From assembly GCA_021613335.1 (NCBI GenBank), contig JAJTWR010000299.1:1785001-1849000 (forward strand): a stretch of DNA of 64,000 nucleotides. Direction: 5' to 3'. A model generated the notes under the pieces. That model was not told the DNA's origin. It saw nothing but the letters and a program-made list of their open reading frames with translations, and did not search any database. Source of the stretch: Whitmania pigra (Eukaryota > Annelida > Clitellata > Hirudinida > Haemopidae). This document shows, piece after piece, positions 30,600-42,000 of this stretch; position 1 is the stretch's first letter; each line of letters starts with the position of its first letter. Position numbers and translations under genes: made by a program.

Positions 30600-33500
30600 A
30601 TGAATAAAATGAAATTCACATCAGATCGCCGCACATCTTTTCCATCACGCGAAGAATCTTTGGCTTGTGAGTAACTCGAAAGTTATACAAAATTGCATTT
30701 TAAACTTATGTGTCGCTTAATTGTTTCCAGCCGAAGTTGACGACCTTACCGTTATTGCTGAGTTCGACTATCCTTCGGATGAAGATCAAATAAATTCCTA
30801 TCAAATTACCTCTCCGTATGAAATTGTCGGTTTTTCGCTTGCGAATGGATCAAAGCCCGCAACTCTTAATTCCGATTACGGAGTCGGTGGGTCAGTCCTT
30901 TTGGGAGTATAAAATAAGATAACGATAACGATCTGTTTTTCTTGCATAAATAAAATTTACTGTTTTCAGTTTTTATCAAGGGAATTACAAGGTTTCAAAT
31001 GGCCATTTTCAAGACTTCGGATATGACAAACAGCCAAGAGTTATTAGTCAAAAAAGTGAGGATTTCGTGGATTCAAATGTTTATGAGAAAAAAAGAGGAT
31101 GGAAAGAGGACTTAAAATCAACTGGGATCCAGGCAACGATTTCTTACAATTCAAGAGCAACATCTCCGTTCACAAGTGTGGACCGTATCAATGATCGAGA
31201 CGTGAATAGTGATGTAAATGTCCCCTTTGCAACGCTCTTATATCCTGAAGTGGAGTTCATTCGATGTGAAATTTTAAGAAACTCAGACTTTACTCCAAAG
31301 ACGAAGCATGATGAGGTCCTGCAAAACATGGTGAGTCGCTGTTGAGTAACAAGCTTCAACATGCAATATTTTTCATTGAATAGGGATTAAAATATTTTAA
31401 AATATGAATATTGTTTATTTAGTTTGAAGATAAAAGTACTGACACTGAATCGTTGGAAAAAGATCTCGATAGGACGGATAAATACTCTATGACGGATTTT
31501 TCCATTTTTGATAAGCGTGATAACAGCACGCTGACAAGGAGTTTGGTCACAAGGAATATGGCCACTTCTATGGATGTTATAGATAGTCGTTTGCTGGAGC
31601 ATAGTCAGAAAGATAAACCTGTGTTAAAAGTAGGACCTAAAGCTTATTTTTCAATCCATTATTTTCCAGATCCCCAATAAAATTCTAAAGTCTTTTAATA
31701 CGGGCTCTATATGAGCACATCTTAATAAGTGGATAAGTTCTTTTGATAGCTACAAAATGTGCGGCAATCGCGACATCCTCATCCATGTTCTGCGCATCGT
31801 TGTGCTTTTCGGGAATTTTCTTTAAAGTTTTGTCTTTCGCTGGGGAAGAGGATGTTAACCAAGAACAGGGCCTTATCTCCCAAACTGGCTACAGACTTGA
31901 AATGGACGTTTATCCGATGACCTCTTTTGCTCTTCCATGACCAAATCTTTGTTATTATATTTTCCTCCCAGTAACATCCATGCTGATTACCGAGAAAATG
32001 TATTCATTCATTGATATAGATCAGCGGTTCTCAACCTTTTTGGCGCTGCGACCCCTCGGCAACACTTGCCATGCTTTGGCGACCCCAACAATAAAATGTA
32101 TTGGGCTACCTTTCAACCTTTCACTCAGTTAACTTCATTGTCGCTAATGTGCCTTTGACTACTAAATATTATAATGATTACATTTAAACCCTTTATACGC
32201 ATATTTAAGACTTCCATTTGAACATTTTATGTACTTTTACTAAGAAAATATAGGTCTGTGATGGCAAATCACCTTCAACGGCAAACAAAGATATAATAGA
32301 AAATGAGAGATTTGAACGTAAACATGTCATTTGTGCAATAGGAAATGCGAAAAGTCAAAATCAAGTTTCAAAGAAATTAGTGGTACATTTTATGCAAAGT
32401 TCAGACCACAGTTACTACGCGTTTAGCGTTTAGCCGATTTTGTTATAGCCTGCAAGTTGCTCGATTGAGTTGCGAACACTGCTTGTTATCAACTCAACCA
32501 CTCAGCCATAATACAAAAGGCTGGATTATTACATTAAATAGCTTGTACTAAAAAATATGTTAATCAAAATCATATATAGAGTTAAAGATATATTTTTATC
32601 AAAAATGTTTTTAACAAATATTAGAAAAATTATCGAATTCTTAGCATCTCAGCGACCCCCGACAAAAACGTCAATCGCGACCCAAAGGTTGAGAAACTCT
32701 GATGTAGACTTTATAATGGATCGTTTAATGTATTTGTCCAGAGCAATCTGGCTGTTTTTCTTCACTGTGACTCGACTCGTGGAGGATTTGATGTCAGCCC
32801 CTGACGAGTTTTGGCTATATCGGTTTTTCTTCCTCACCGATATCAGCTCTCACTTTAAGGAACTTAACCTGAAGCTGCAAGCACAATGACGTCCTCATGA
32901 CGAAATTGGAAGTACACGTGCGGGCATTCGATATGAAGTTGATACTGTGAAAGAAAGTTGTGCGCGGGAAACTGTGTCAATCTCCCTCATCTCTCCCAGT
33001 GTGATGTAGCTCTCGTCGACGCCGAAGATTGCGTCAGTGTAAAGCAAGACGGAATACTCTTTGCGCCGTATTGATGTGTATGCATTGATGTGATTCTCAT
33101 TCGCAAGAGTTCATATCGGTAGCATTCCTTTTGACTTTTCCTAGGACGACGCCTCTCTGATTTGCAATTTGAGTTGATTGCAGGTTTCAGTTCTCTTGTT
33201 TGGATAAGTTTAGCCTTAAATCGACTATGAGTTGTCGAGCTAATAATATCTGGGGCAGAGAGTTCCAGGGTTTCGCGATTCGGTTGGTGAAGAAATGGAG
33301 CCTGTGAGGGGTTGAGCATTTTTGTTGGCGTAGACCACGTGTGCGAGATAACAGGAAATCGGGGAATTTGGGGATGGGGCAGTGAGTGAAGACGTGTAAC
33401 ATTTTGCGACAGAGGTATAAGTCATGGATGAGGCTTCGGTGTTCCAGTTTATTATCCAGGTATTACCTGATATTGACAGAGGTATAAGTCATGGATGAGG

Positions 33501-36500
33501 CTTCGGTGTTCCAGTTTATTATCCAGGTATTACCTGATATTGTATCTATCTCTAAGAACATGCATCATGTATTTTTGAATAAATCATTCCTTGCTTAGAC
33601 ACCTTGCTTGTTCTGATCCGATGTGCCTCCTTAATTCCCTGAAATGGCTTAGCAGCTCGAGAAGTTTATTGACCCCTGCTTTAGAGGTTTGCAATCCACC
33701 GTAAAGCGTTGTGTCACTTACTTTCACTCAGTTTACGCATTGGTTGGACTGAATTCTACTAACAACATCTACCAACCATTTTAATGGTTCCTTATTTTTA
33801 AGTAAATTAAGTTTTATTCAAGTTTAAGCTCAAACCAGTATCAAATTTTTATTTGATAAAATATTTAATTCATTTCACAGGCGGTGGGGTCACAAGCACT
33901 TCCATTTGTTGGCAGTATTGGTATCCAAGTTGCCTTGGATGAGGAGACTGATCGAAATCACGTAATAACTGATTTTTTTTTTGTACAAGCAGTCAGCGTC
34001 TTGTACAAAATATTTTTTATTTTAAGATATTTTTAAGGCTTGATCATGAACGGCAACTTGCACTTGAATGAGAACTCTCATTCTTAATTAATTGCTAGCA
34101 TCTTAGATTAATCACATACATTGCTCTGAATAGCACATTACCACTAATGTTTTCGGACATCAAACTTTAAACGACTGTCGTCAGTTAAGAATTTTTTAAA
34201 CAGATGCTAGATCTCGAAAACTCAATGAATCAGATGAAACACTGGCAAAGTATTTCTGAAAATTTTCAAACAGAAAATGATGAGTTGAAGGAACTTGTAG
34301 ACGTCATGAAATCTGAGGTAGCCTCTTTTGAGATTATGAGGCAGTACGATATTTAAATACCGCATGAAGATTCAACATGTACACATATATTAATTTGATA
34401 TCTCAACCAATGCGTATATTTCATAGGATATGTATTTTTTTAACTTGTAATTTATAGATTGCAGGTCTTAAGGATTACCCAGAGAAAGTACGCATTCTTG
34501 AAAATGATAAAAATAAAATGGAGAAAAGCTTACTGGACCTGGAAAACAGAATGAAAAATGTTCTCAATGACTCGGAAAACGATACAAAATTTATTAGATC
34601 AAAATTAGAAAAAGCTATTGCAGATCTAGAAGCCAAGGTTAAGTGTAGACAATTTCATAAAAAATGGTTATCAACCATAACATATAGCTTACTAGGAAAT
34701 TGTAAATTAAAAATTGATACCAACTGTCTGTAGGATCTTCATGTCAAGGAAATGTCAACAGAATTGGATGATTACAAAGCAAGGCAGTCAAGCCTCGAAA
34801 AAGTCATTAAAGATCTCAAACTTCACTTGAAGAATAAGGATAGCCATGATCAAACATTATATGATGAGTTGGAAGCCATGAGTGATAACTTCGCAAATAA
34901 AGATGTCAGTCGCACGTATATGTAGTCGTTATTGCTATTAAATACAAATTAAATCAAGGTTAATATAATTACATTTGTTTGAAATATTCATCAGATTAAT
35001 TTAAACATTAAAAGCACTTTGCCCGATGATCACACGAGCGATGAATATGAGGTTCTTCTCAGAAAGGTAATCAAAATCTTACAATAACGATGAATTTTAA
35101 AACATCATATTCTATTCTTATTTTTGGAGGTAAATACTGTATTATAGAAAAGTTTTCTATTTCCAGTATAACAACTTGAGGAAAGTTGCAAGCAAGCTTC
35201 AAACATCTGTTTCTCCACTTAAGGCCAAAGTCGGACTTACAAGTAAAAAGTGTCGAAGAAAGGTGTGTGTCCGATAGATGTTTGCTTTACTCATACTGTA
35301 ATTGATCTAAAATCTTTTCCTGGACTAAGATAAGAATTTATATCAGTTATTTATATGAAAAATATCAACGTTTATAAAGAAGGAGGAGCTTGTAAGTTAA
35401 ATTTTATAACGTTATCAAAGGATGAACTGCTGAAAAAATTACTAGAATGCGATGAAATTCCAAAATATTTGAAGAATGAAGTTGAAGATAATCTAAAGGA
35501 TAACGACCACTACAGAGCCTTGTCTCCTCTCACACTAAGTCATGTTAATAGGCTTGAGGTTAATTCGTCCGTAATTTTTGATCATGCGCAAACGGTGACT
35601 TTAGTAAATTTTGTAGCACGATCTCTTCAACCACATTTATGAAAAAATTCCTTACTTCGGCCATGTTGATGAAGCGCCATTAAACAAAATTTCCTTACGT
35701 TCGGGGGAACTTCTTAATGGAAATGCTACTGAGGATTTAATATACGAAACGGAAAAATCTGTAAACCTCTCAAATCGAATTCAGAAGCCACTTTCTGTAG
35801 AGGATGACTTATTCGCGAACATCGGTAGAACTCAACCTCCACAATTGTCACATGGCCACGAATATCCTAGGATCGGTAGACATAGTGATCAAATTATGAG
35901 TAATCGCAAAATGAAACTACATGATCCAATTGTGGATTTTTCAACCAGAAAACAGGAGGAACCTTTCAGAATGCCTTTTGGGAGAACAAATCCCATAAGC
36001 AGTTTGTCATTGCGTAATTTGTTTCATTATTTGAAACTTACAGCAATAAATACTTCTAGGCGTTCCACCTCCACAAAATTTTAGAATCGATGATATTTTG
36101 GAGATGAAACGATTTTTGTTTTGCTGGGAGCCAGCTCAAACACGTCAAGCTTCGATTGTGGGATACGAGGTAACAATGTTGAATTCATATGGTCATGCTT
36201 ATAAATGACCCTTAATTACAATCGTTAACTAATGTCCACTAATATTCAAATTTAGTTATTCAAGAGAATATTTATAACATTGCAATACTTTAGCTTTCAG
36301 ATATGATAATATTCAAAACATATTGAACTTTTTTATAAGTGCTACTTGTATTATCTTCTAAGAACTTGAAAGACTAACTCATCCAAGATATCATTGAGAT
36401 GTAGTTTCAATTTGTTCTGACTAATTTTTCTTGAAATATTTCAGCTCCGTGCGAATGGCGTCAAAAAAGATTTTATACCAGGCGCATTGACGTCGAAATA

Positions 36501-37057
36501 CACTCTGAACTTCCCGTCCAATAATGTGTTCCCCGCAGAGTTTGAACTTTCGTCCGTTAGATCCGACGGAAAAATGTCAGAACCAGCAAGAATAGTGATC
36601 CATGGCCTTCAAAAAATTAACAGAAATAACAATAACTCAGCAAGTTTGAAAGTAGGACTTCGAAATAACGCAGAATACCAGCAAGCAACAGACAAATCTG
36701 AAGCAGATTTAAACAACAAAAATATGGTAAACTTCGATTTAAAGTTAACGTAACCTCGCTGTGAAAGATTTCGTTGTTTCAGTACGTTGCATTCTATGAC
36801 TATGTGCCCAGTGGTTTTTCTTTCATTAAAGATGGGGTTACTTACTCGGAATTAGGCTTCAAAACCGGTAATATCATAGAAACATTTGGCGATGCATTAC
36901 CGAATGGATATGTGTTTGGAAAGGTTGTATTCTATGAATACTTATGATTTGTAAATATTGGTATTTTTTAATAACATGTAATAATTTTTAGGTTGCTGAA
37001 GGTTCACAGCTGGGACTAATTCCAATGACATTTCTCGAAAAGATTCCAAAAGTTTAG
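30600..37057 (+). CDS. RIM-binding-protein-like protein (coiled coil, FN3, SH3), 16 exons
   Basis: Exons: 30600-30666, 30731-30890, 30970-31330, 31423-31629, 33881-33961, 34204-34317, 34458-34637, 34734-34904, 34995-35066, 35167-35262, 35397-35558, 35617-36013, 36060-36169, 36445-36726, 36783-36923 and 36992-37057. These join in frame to 888 codons. The N-terminal third is polar and unrecognised. Exons 6-10 are a heptad-rich coiled coil. Exons 13-14 form a fibronectin type III domain (RVPPPQNF, FCWEPA, IVGYELRANG). The last two exons form an SH3 domain (AFYDYVPS, ELGFKTGNIIETFGD, NGYVFGKV, GLIPMTFLEKIP). The FN3 plus C-terminal SH3 pair resembles RIM-binding proteins, and the coiled coil resembles RIMBP3/TSPOAP1. 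RIMBPs link active-zone or manchette scaffolds to partners through SH3 domains; a comparable role is inferred. The domain assignment is firmer than the orthology. The start and exon 11 acceptor are the least certain points. Confidence 0.75.
32022..32701. mobile_element. hAT-type (Zaphod/Charlie-like ends) MITE, 680 bp (element C)
   Basis: The left end CAGCGGTTCTCAACCTTT and right end (on the other strand) CAGAGTTTCTCAACCTTT form an 18-bp inverted repeat with two mismatches, both followed by GC-richer GCGACCC-type sequence. The flanks ATATAGAT (32014-32021) and ATGTAGAC (32702-32709) agree at 6 of 8 positions, consistent with an old 8-bp target duplication. No transposase remnant is visible. 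It lies in intron 4 of the RIMBP-like gene. The GGTTCTCAACCTTT terminus is typical of several animal hAT families. Confidence 0.82.
33187..33440 (-). mobile_element. LINE (non-LTR retrotransposon) reverse-transcriptase C-terminal relic
   Basis: A - strand frame reads LEHRSLIHDLYLCRKMLHVF, then SRTRGLRQQ and LHFFTNRIAKPWNSLPQ. This follows the conserved end of many LINE ORF2 proteins (L..RR..DL...YKI, R.R......FFSNRVV..WNSLP). It is only about 85 codons, with degenerate sequence on both sides, and lies in intron 4 of the RIMBP-like gene in antisense. A 67-bp tandem duplication overlaps its upstream end. Confidence 0.8.
33408..33541. repeat. Perfect 67-bp tandem duplication
   Basis: The 67-bp unit beginning GACAGAGGTATAAGTC at 33408 is repeated without a mismatch at 33475. 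It lies over the LINE relic, so the duplication copies part of it (the LEHRSLIHDL segment). The lack of divergence suggests it is recent, or an assembly artefact. Confidence 0.95.
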
Positions 37058-39092
37058 ATAGCGACAAGTATATCTACAATTGTCAAGCAATGACATTATT
37101 ATTATTATTTGAGATTTTGTCCTTAAAATTCTTAACCAATAACGTCTACATTGTAGATGCAAAAGGTTTTATGATTTCCTTACGACTTTATTGTAATAAA
37201 AAATGAGTTGATCGTTGGAACGAACTCTTAACCCATCATGTGGATTTTTTTCGTCAAAGTGATACATAAAACAAATCACAAACGTTTTTGAAAACGTCAA
37301 GTTCGAACATTTTTATTATAAAAAAACTGGAATTTGCCACTTCGAAATAATTTGACAGCTTTCTCGGTATCTAGAGCAAATATTGACATCATACTAAACA
37401 CATTATCCTATGCAACAAAACTTTTTAGAAAACAAAATAATGAATGTGAGTGAAATCGCTTTATTAATTCTGTTATCTTGCTCAAGGCCGCCGGCAAAAA
37501 TTTTGGGCCCCTAGCAGGACGTCCCTGGACGACAATGGTAAACTAAGTTTTGAATTAAATTAATAACTTTTTTGAAATTACCCGCAAATCTTGATAACTA
37601 GTCATACCGATGTTGTAATTATAAGAACATCTTCACATGAACATAAAAAGGATAAAGCGGATAAATATCTAATTTCTTAGAAGATTTTTTTTTATTCCTG
37701 AAAACATCAAGTGTTCTCAAAGCATATCCAAGGAGGTTTACGGACAATTCATATTTTCCATGAGATGAATTTTCCCGCGATGAATTTTCCAAAGACCCAA
37801 ACATATTGATGCGAACAATTAGAACGCGTTATCAGCGCAGATATCAGATTCTTTTTAGTTTTCATTTACTGCTATGAAAATAGTTCTACTAATTTCTTCA
37901 TAATAAGTATATTTTTGTTTACAATACAAATATACTTAAGAATTTCTAGGAGGCATAGTATAAGCCAAATAATTGGGATTGAACGTTTTCTTGTAAAATA
38001 TAAATTAGCATTTTAAAAATATTTTCAACGTTAAATACAATATTATTTAATAACAAAGTACAGAAAAGCATCGGTGTTATCTGATTGGCCGCTCTGTTGT
38101 GGTTATTTCGACCTTCTCATTATTATTTAATAATTTTTATTCAGAAGTTCTCTGTTTTTCGAAGTGGCTCGAATAGAATTTAGAAGTCGAATGATTCAGG
38201 ATTATTAAGATTTTTAAGGTTAAAAAGCTCTTGGTTATGTATTTTTTCGTAATTACGCCTTAGTCATCATTTTTAATTAGATAATTTCTTATTGTTGAAC
38301 CAAGTCTCAAAACTACTTTTTGGAAGCGGTTACAAGAACGTTAATGTTTTGTTTGAGGTTTTTTGTCAGAGATTTGATATTTGAAATGTTCGATGCTTGT
38401 GCGAGAATAGCTTAGAGTTAGACATTGCTATTAGAAAGTACCAGATCACCATTGTCAACCACTATGGCAAATCATGATTGTTTCATTAAGAACGTTTAGA
38501 TCCTTTACTAAAGTTGCTTTCTATTTAGTGTTGAAATGAAATATATGTTTTTTATCTAGTTGATTAATGTAAAGCAATAGAAGTTGTAAATGATTATTGT
38601 CTGATTTGAGAACAATTAATTGTTTAATGATTTATAATTACATTTATATTAGCAGTGCCTTTATATACATAATATATGTATAATGGTATAAGATGCCAAG
38701 ATATCAAGTCTTCATTATTCCTTCTTAGATTTCCATAATTTTTTTTGTCATAATTTGGCATTATAGAGAATTGGATGTTTTTACAAAGAATTTTGAGTTA
38801 GGATGGATTTGTTGTGATTTTGTTTAAATTTCTTTTAAGCATTTACTTCTCTAGATCAGTGACCTTAAGTATGACATTTAAATTTTAAAGGTGACTAGAT
38901 ATTGATGACTTCTTCTCATTGATTTGGGACTGTTTAGTCTTAATATTTGGATCAGTTTGCCAAATTTCATTTTTGTATCGACTGATTCGTCTATCATCTG
39001 ATGAAGATGAACTTTAAATTGTGCTCAAATAATGGAGCTTTATTTTTCTTCCTTGAAAGTCAATGTTTATTGATGTTTTTCAGCTAGGGAAA
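37058..39092. promoter_or_regulatory. Spacer with RIMBP-like 3' end and HECTD1 upstream region
   Basis: No coding sequence recognised. At 37486-37515 a GC-richer scrap (GGCCGCCGGC, then GGGCCCCT) looks like a lone hAT terminus. An inverted CCAAT box (TGATTGGCC) lies at 38082-38090. A pyrimidine-rich acceptor-like sequence TTTTTCAG ends at 39083, nine bases before the HECTD1 ATG, so a 5' UTR intron or a trans-splice site is likely. Confidence 0.45.
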
Positions 39093-42000
39093 ATGTCTGA
39101 TGTTGATCCAGAGACATTGCTGGAATGGCTTCAAACAGGACATGGGAATGAGAGGGACATGCAACTAATAGCACTTGAGCAACTTTGCATGCTTCTTCTT
39201 ATGTCCGACAATGTGGATCGATGCTTTGAGAGGTTGCATTAGTTTTGTCACTTTTTTGGTAAATATCTATTTATGAAAGTTAAAATTAAACATACCAGTT
39301 TTTGTCTATAATTGAAGAATTATTATTTTATAATTTTTTTTTTATTTAGCTGTCCACCAAGAACTTTCTTACCAGCACTGTGTCAGATTTTTTTGGATGA
39401 AACTGCACCTGACTCTGTCCTAGAAGTGACAGCTCGTGCCATAACATACTATTTGGACGTGTCGGCCGAATGTACCAGGAGGATCATCGCCGTGGAGGGA
39501 GCCATCAAGGCACTCTGCAACAGACTTGTGATCACAGAGGTGGAATCACGGACTAGCAAGGACCTCATTGAGCAGTGCATTAAGGTATAGACATTATTAC
39601 TTAATTGGTATCGATATTCTTATTTATTTTTATTACTGCTTCTGTGTTGCTTTGTCTTGAGATAATGTATGTGTTGGTGATGTTATCATCAAGTTGTGCT
39701 TCCTGATTAGAATGTACTCGGGTAACATGTTGAATCAGAGATGTGCCTGCTAGAGTACAAAGCTATTACTGTTACTTGTAATGTATGTACATTTTTAGAC
39801 ATAGATAAAATACATACGCAAACGGTTTGGAATGTAGTGCTGAAAGCTGTAATGAGGAATGGCATTACTGCCACATACATGCAGGTGACTAGTGTTGCAA
39901 AAGAAAATTTATGGCTTCATTATAATGTGGATTCAAAATCCTTATTAAGTGCACAATTTTATGCAGATTAATTTATCTCTTAGGTAAGCAAGTTTTCTTC
40001 TTGCATCAAAAGGCAGAGCATTGACTTAATTTTTCAGTTCTACCCAGTCTTTATTCTACCTTTTAATTTGAAGAGAAATTTAGAAGTTCTACATGCCACA
40101 TCTTTGTGTGCTCTTACTTGAATATATGTGTCAATGATTGGCAATGAAATGATCTTAAATGTTCAATAACAATCTGCCAACAGGTGCTTGAGTTTGTCTG
40201 TACCAGAGAGTCAGGGGCAGTGTTTGAGGCAGGGGGACTTCACTGTGTCCTCACCTTTATTAAAGAACATGGTACGCAAGTGCACAAGGACACCCTTCAT
40301 TCTGCCATGTCCGTCGTCACTAGACTTTGTGGGAAAATGGAACCTCACGATCCCTCGTTGGAGTCCTGTGTCAGTTCACTTTCAACGCTCCTCGAAGATG
40401 AAGATCAATTTGTAAGCTAAACGTAGTAGTTAGTTAAAGAAGGGTGCAAATGCACAGTTATGTTTTAACATGTTGCAGGTTGCTGATGGTGCCTTGAGAT
40501 GTTTTGCATCTCTTGCTGATAGATTCATCAGGAGAGGGATTGATCCTGCACCCCTGGCTAAGAATGGATTGATGGAGGAGCTTTTGACGAGGCTGTCGAA
40601 CGCGACGAGCTCTAGTGGAATAAACGTCTCTTCGACTCTGAGCACGACTCCCGAAGCGAAGTCGTCCAATCAGAGTTTCTCTATCGTCATCAGCCTTCTT
40701 TCCACCCTTTGCAGGGGTTCTGAATCTTTCACTCATGATCTCTTCAGGTCCGACCTGCCACATGCAATAGAAAAGGCCTTGCAAGGGGATGACAGGCAAG
40801 TTAAGATCTTTGGCATTCTCGTTCTTGGTGGTACAGATGATGACACGATCGGAACAAATTTTCAGGTGCATCTTGGACACCATGAGACTGGTGGATCTTC
40901 TTCTTGTCCTTCTTTGTGAGGGCAGAAAGGCTCTGCCAAAGCAGGGCAGTTCGGGTGTGTCGGGGTCACTCGGCTCGAGAAGAATCGATAGTGCCGGGGA
41001 AAGGTCTCACAGGCAGCTTATCGACTGCATCAGGAGCAAGGACACCGAGGCTCTCATTGATGCCATCGACAATTGCAGTTCTGTTTTAATTAATTTTTTT
41101 TACTTAGGATATTATTAGAAATTATTATTTGATTATTCATTATGAACACTGTCGTAAAGAAAGTTACTTCAATTTTGAGACCATTGAAGGTTTGATTGTA
41201 GATACTGAGGTGAACTATACAGATGATGTTGGTCAAACTCTGTTGAACTGGGCAGCAGCATTTGGAACCCAGGAAATGGTTATATTTTGATTTTGCAGTT
41301 TAACATTCTGAGTAACAAATTGAGTTGTTCTTACTGCTTTCCTGCTGTTATGCTAAATTAGTTATTTGCAACATTAAAGATGGATAAATAGACTTAATTC
41401 TCACATCCATGACATTATCCTCAGGTTGAATTCTTGTGCGAGAGAGGAGCTGATGTAAACAGAGGCATGAGGTCATCCTCCCTTCACTATGCTGCCTGTT
41501 TTGGAAGGCCACAAATAGTCAAGGTTTGATTTCAACCGATATACGTGTATTTTGAAATTCCTAAAGGTTCAATGGGTTTATCTCATTTCGGCTTAAAACA
41601 ACACTAATAAAAAAAAAAGACATGGAATATTTTTCGATCTCTTGAGTGAAACAGTTTACAATTTAAATGTGTATAAATTAACATTAAATTTGTTCTAGAA
41701 AAATGTTCTGATTTTAATGTCTGTGATCTTACATTATATTACACATTTCATTTGAACATTGTTTGTCTTAAATGGATCATATAAAACATGTAAACATCAC
41801 GAAAGATAATTTTGTATGTTTCTAAAGTTAAAAAAAATCTATGCATTTATGCATGAGACACTTATTGTTTGTTAATGAATCAATGAATCTTACAGTATGG
41901 ATTCCTTTAAGATATATCAGCAATCCAACAATTTCTAAATGTCTTTAGCTTATTTTTAGCTAATTATAGATGGTGTATATTCATGTGCAGATACTCAATG

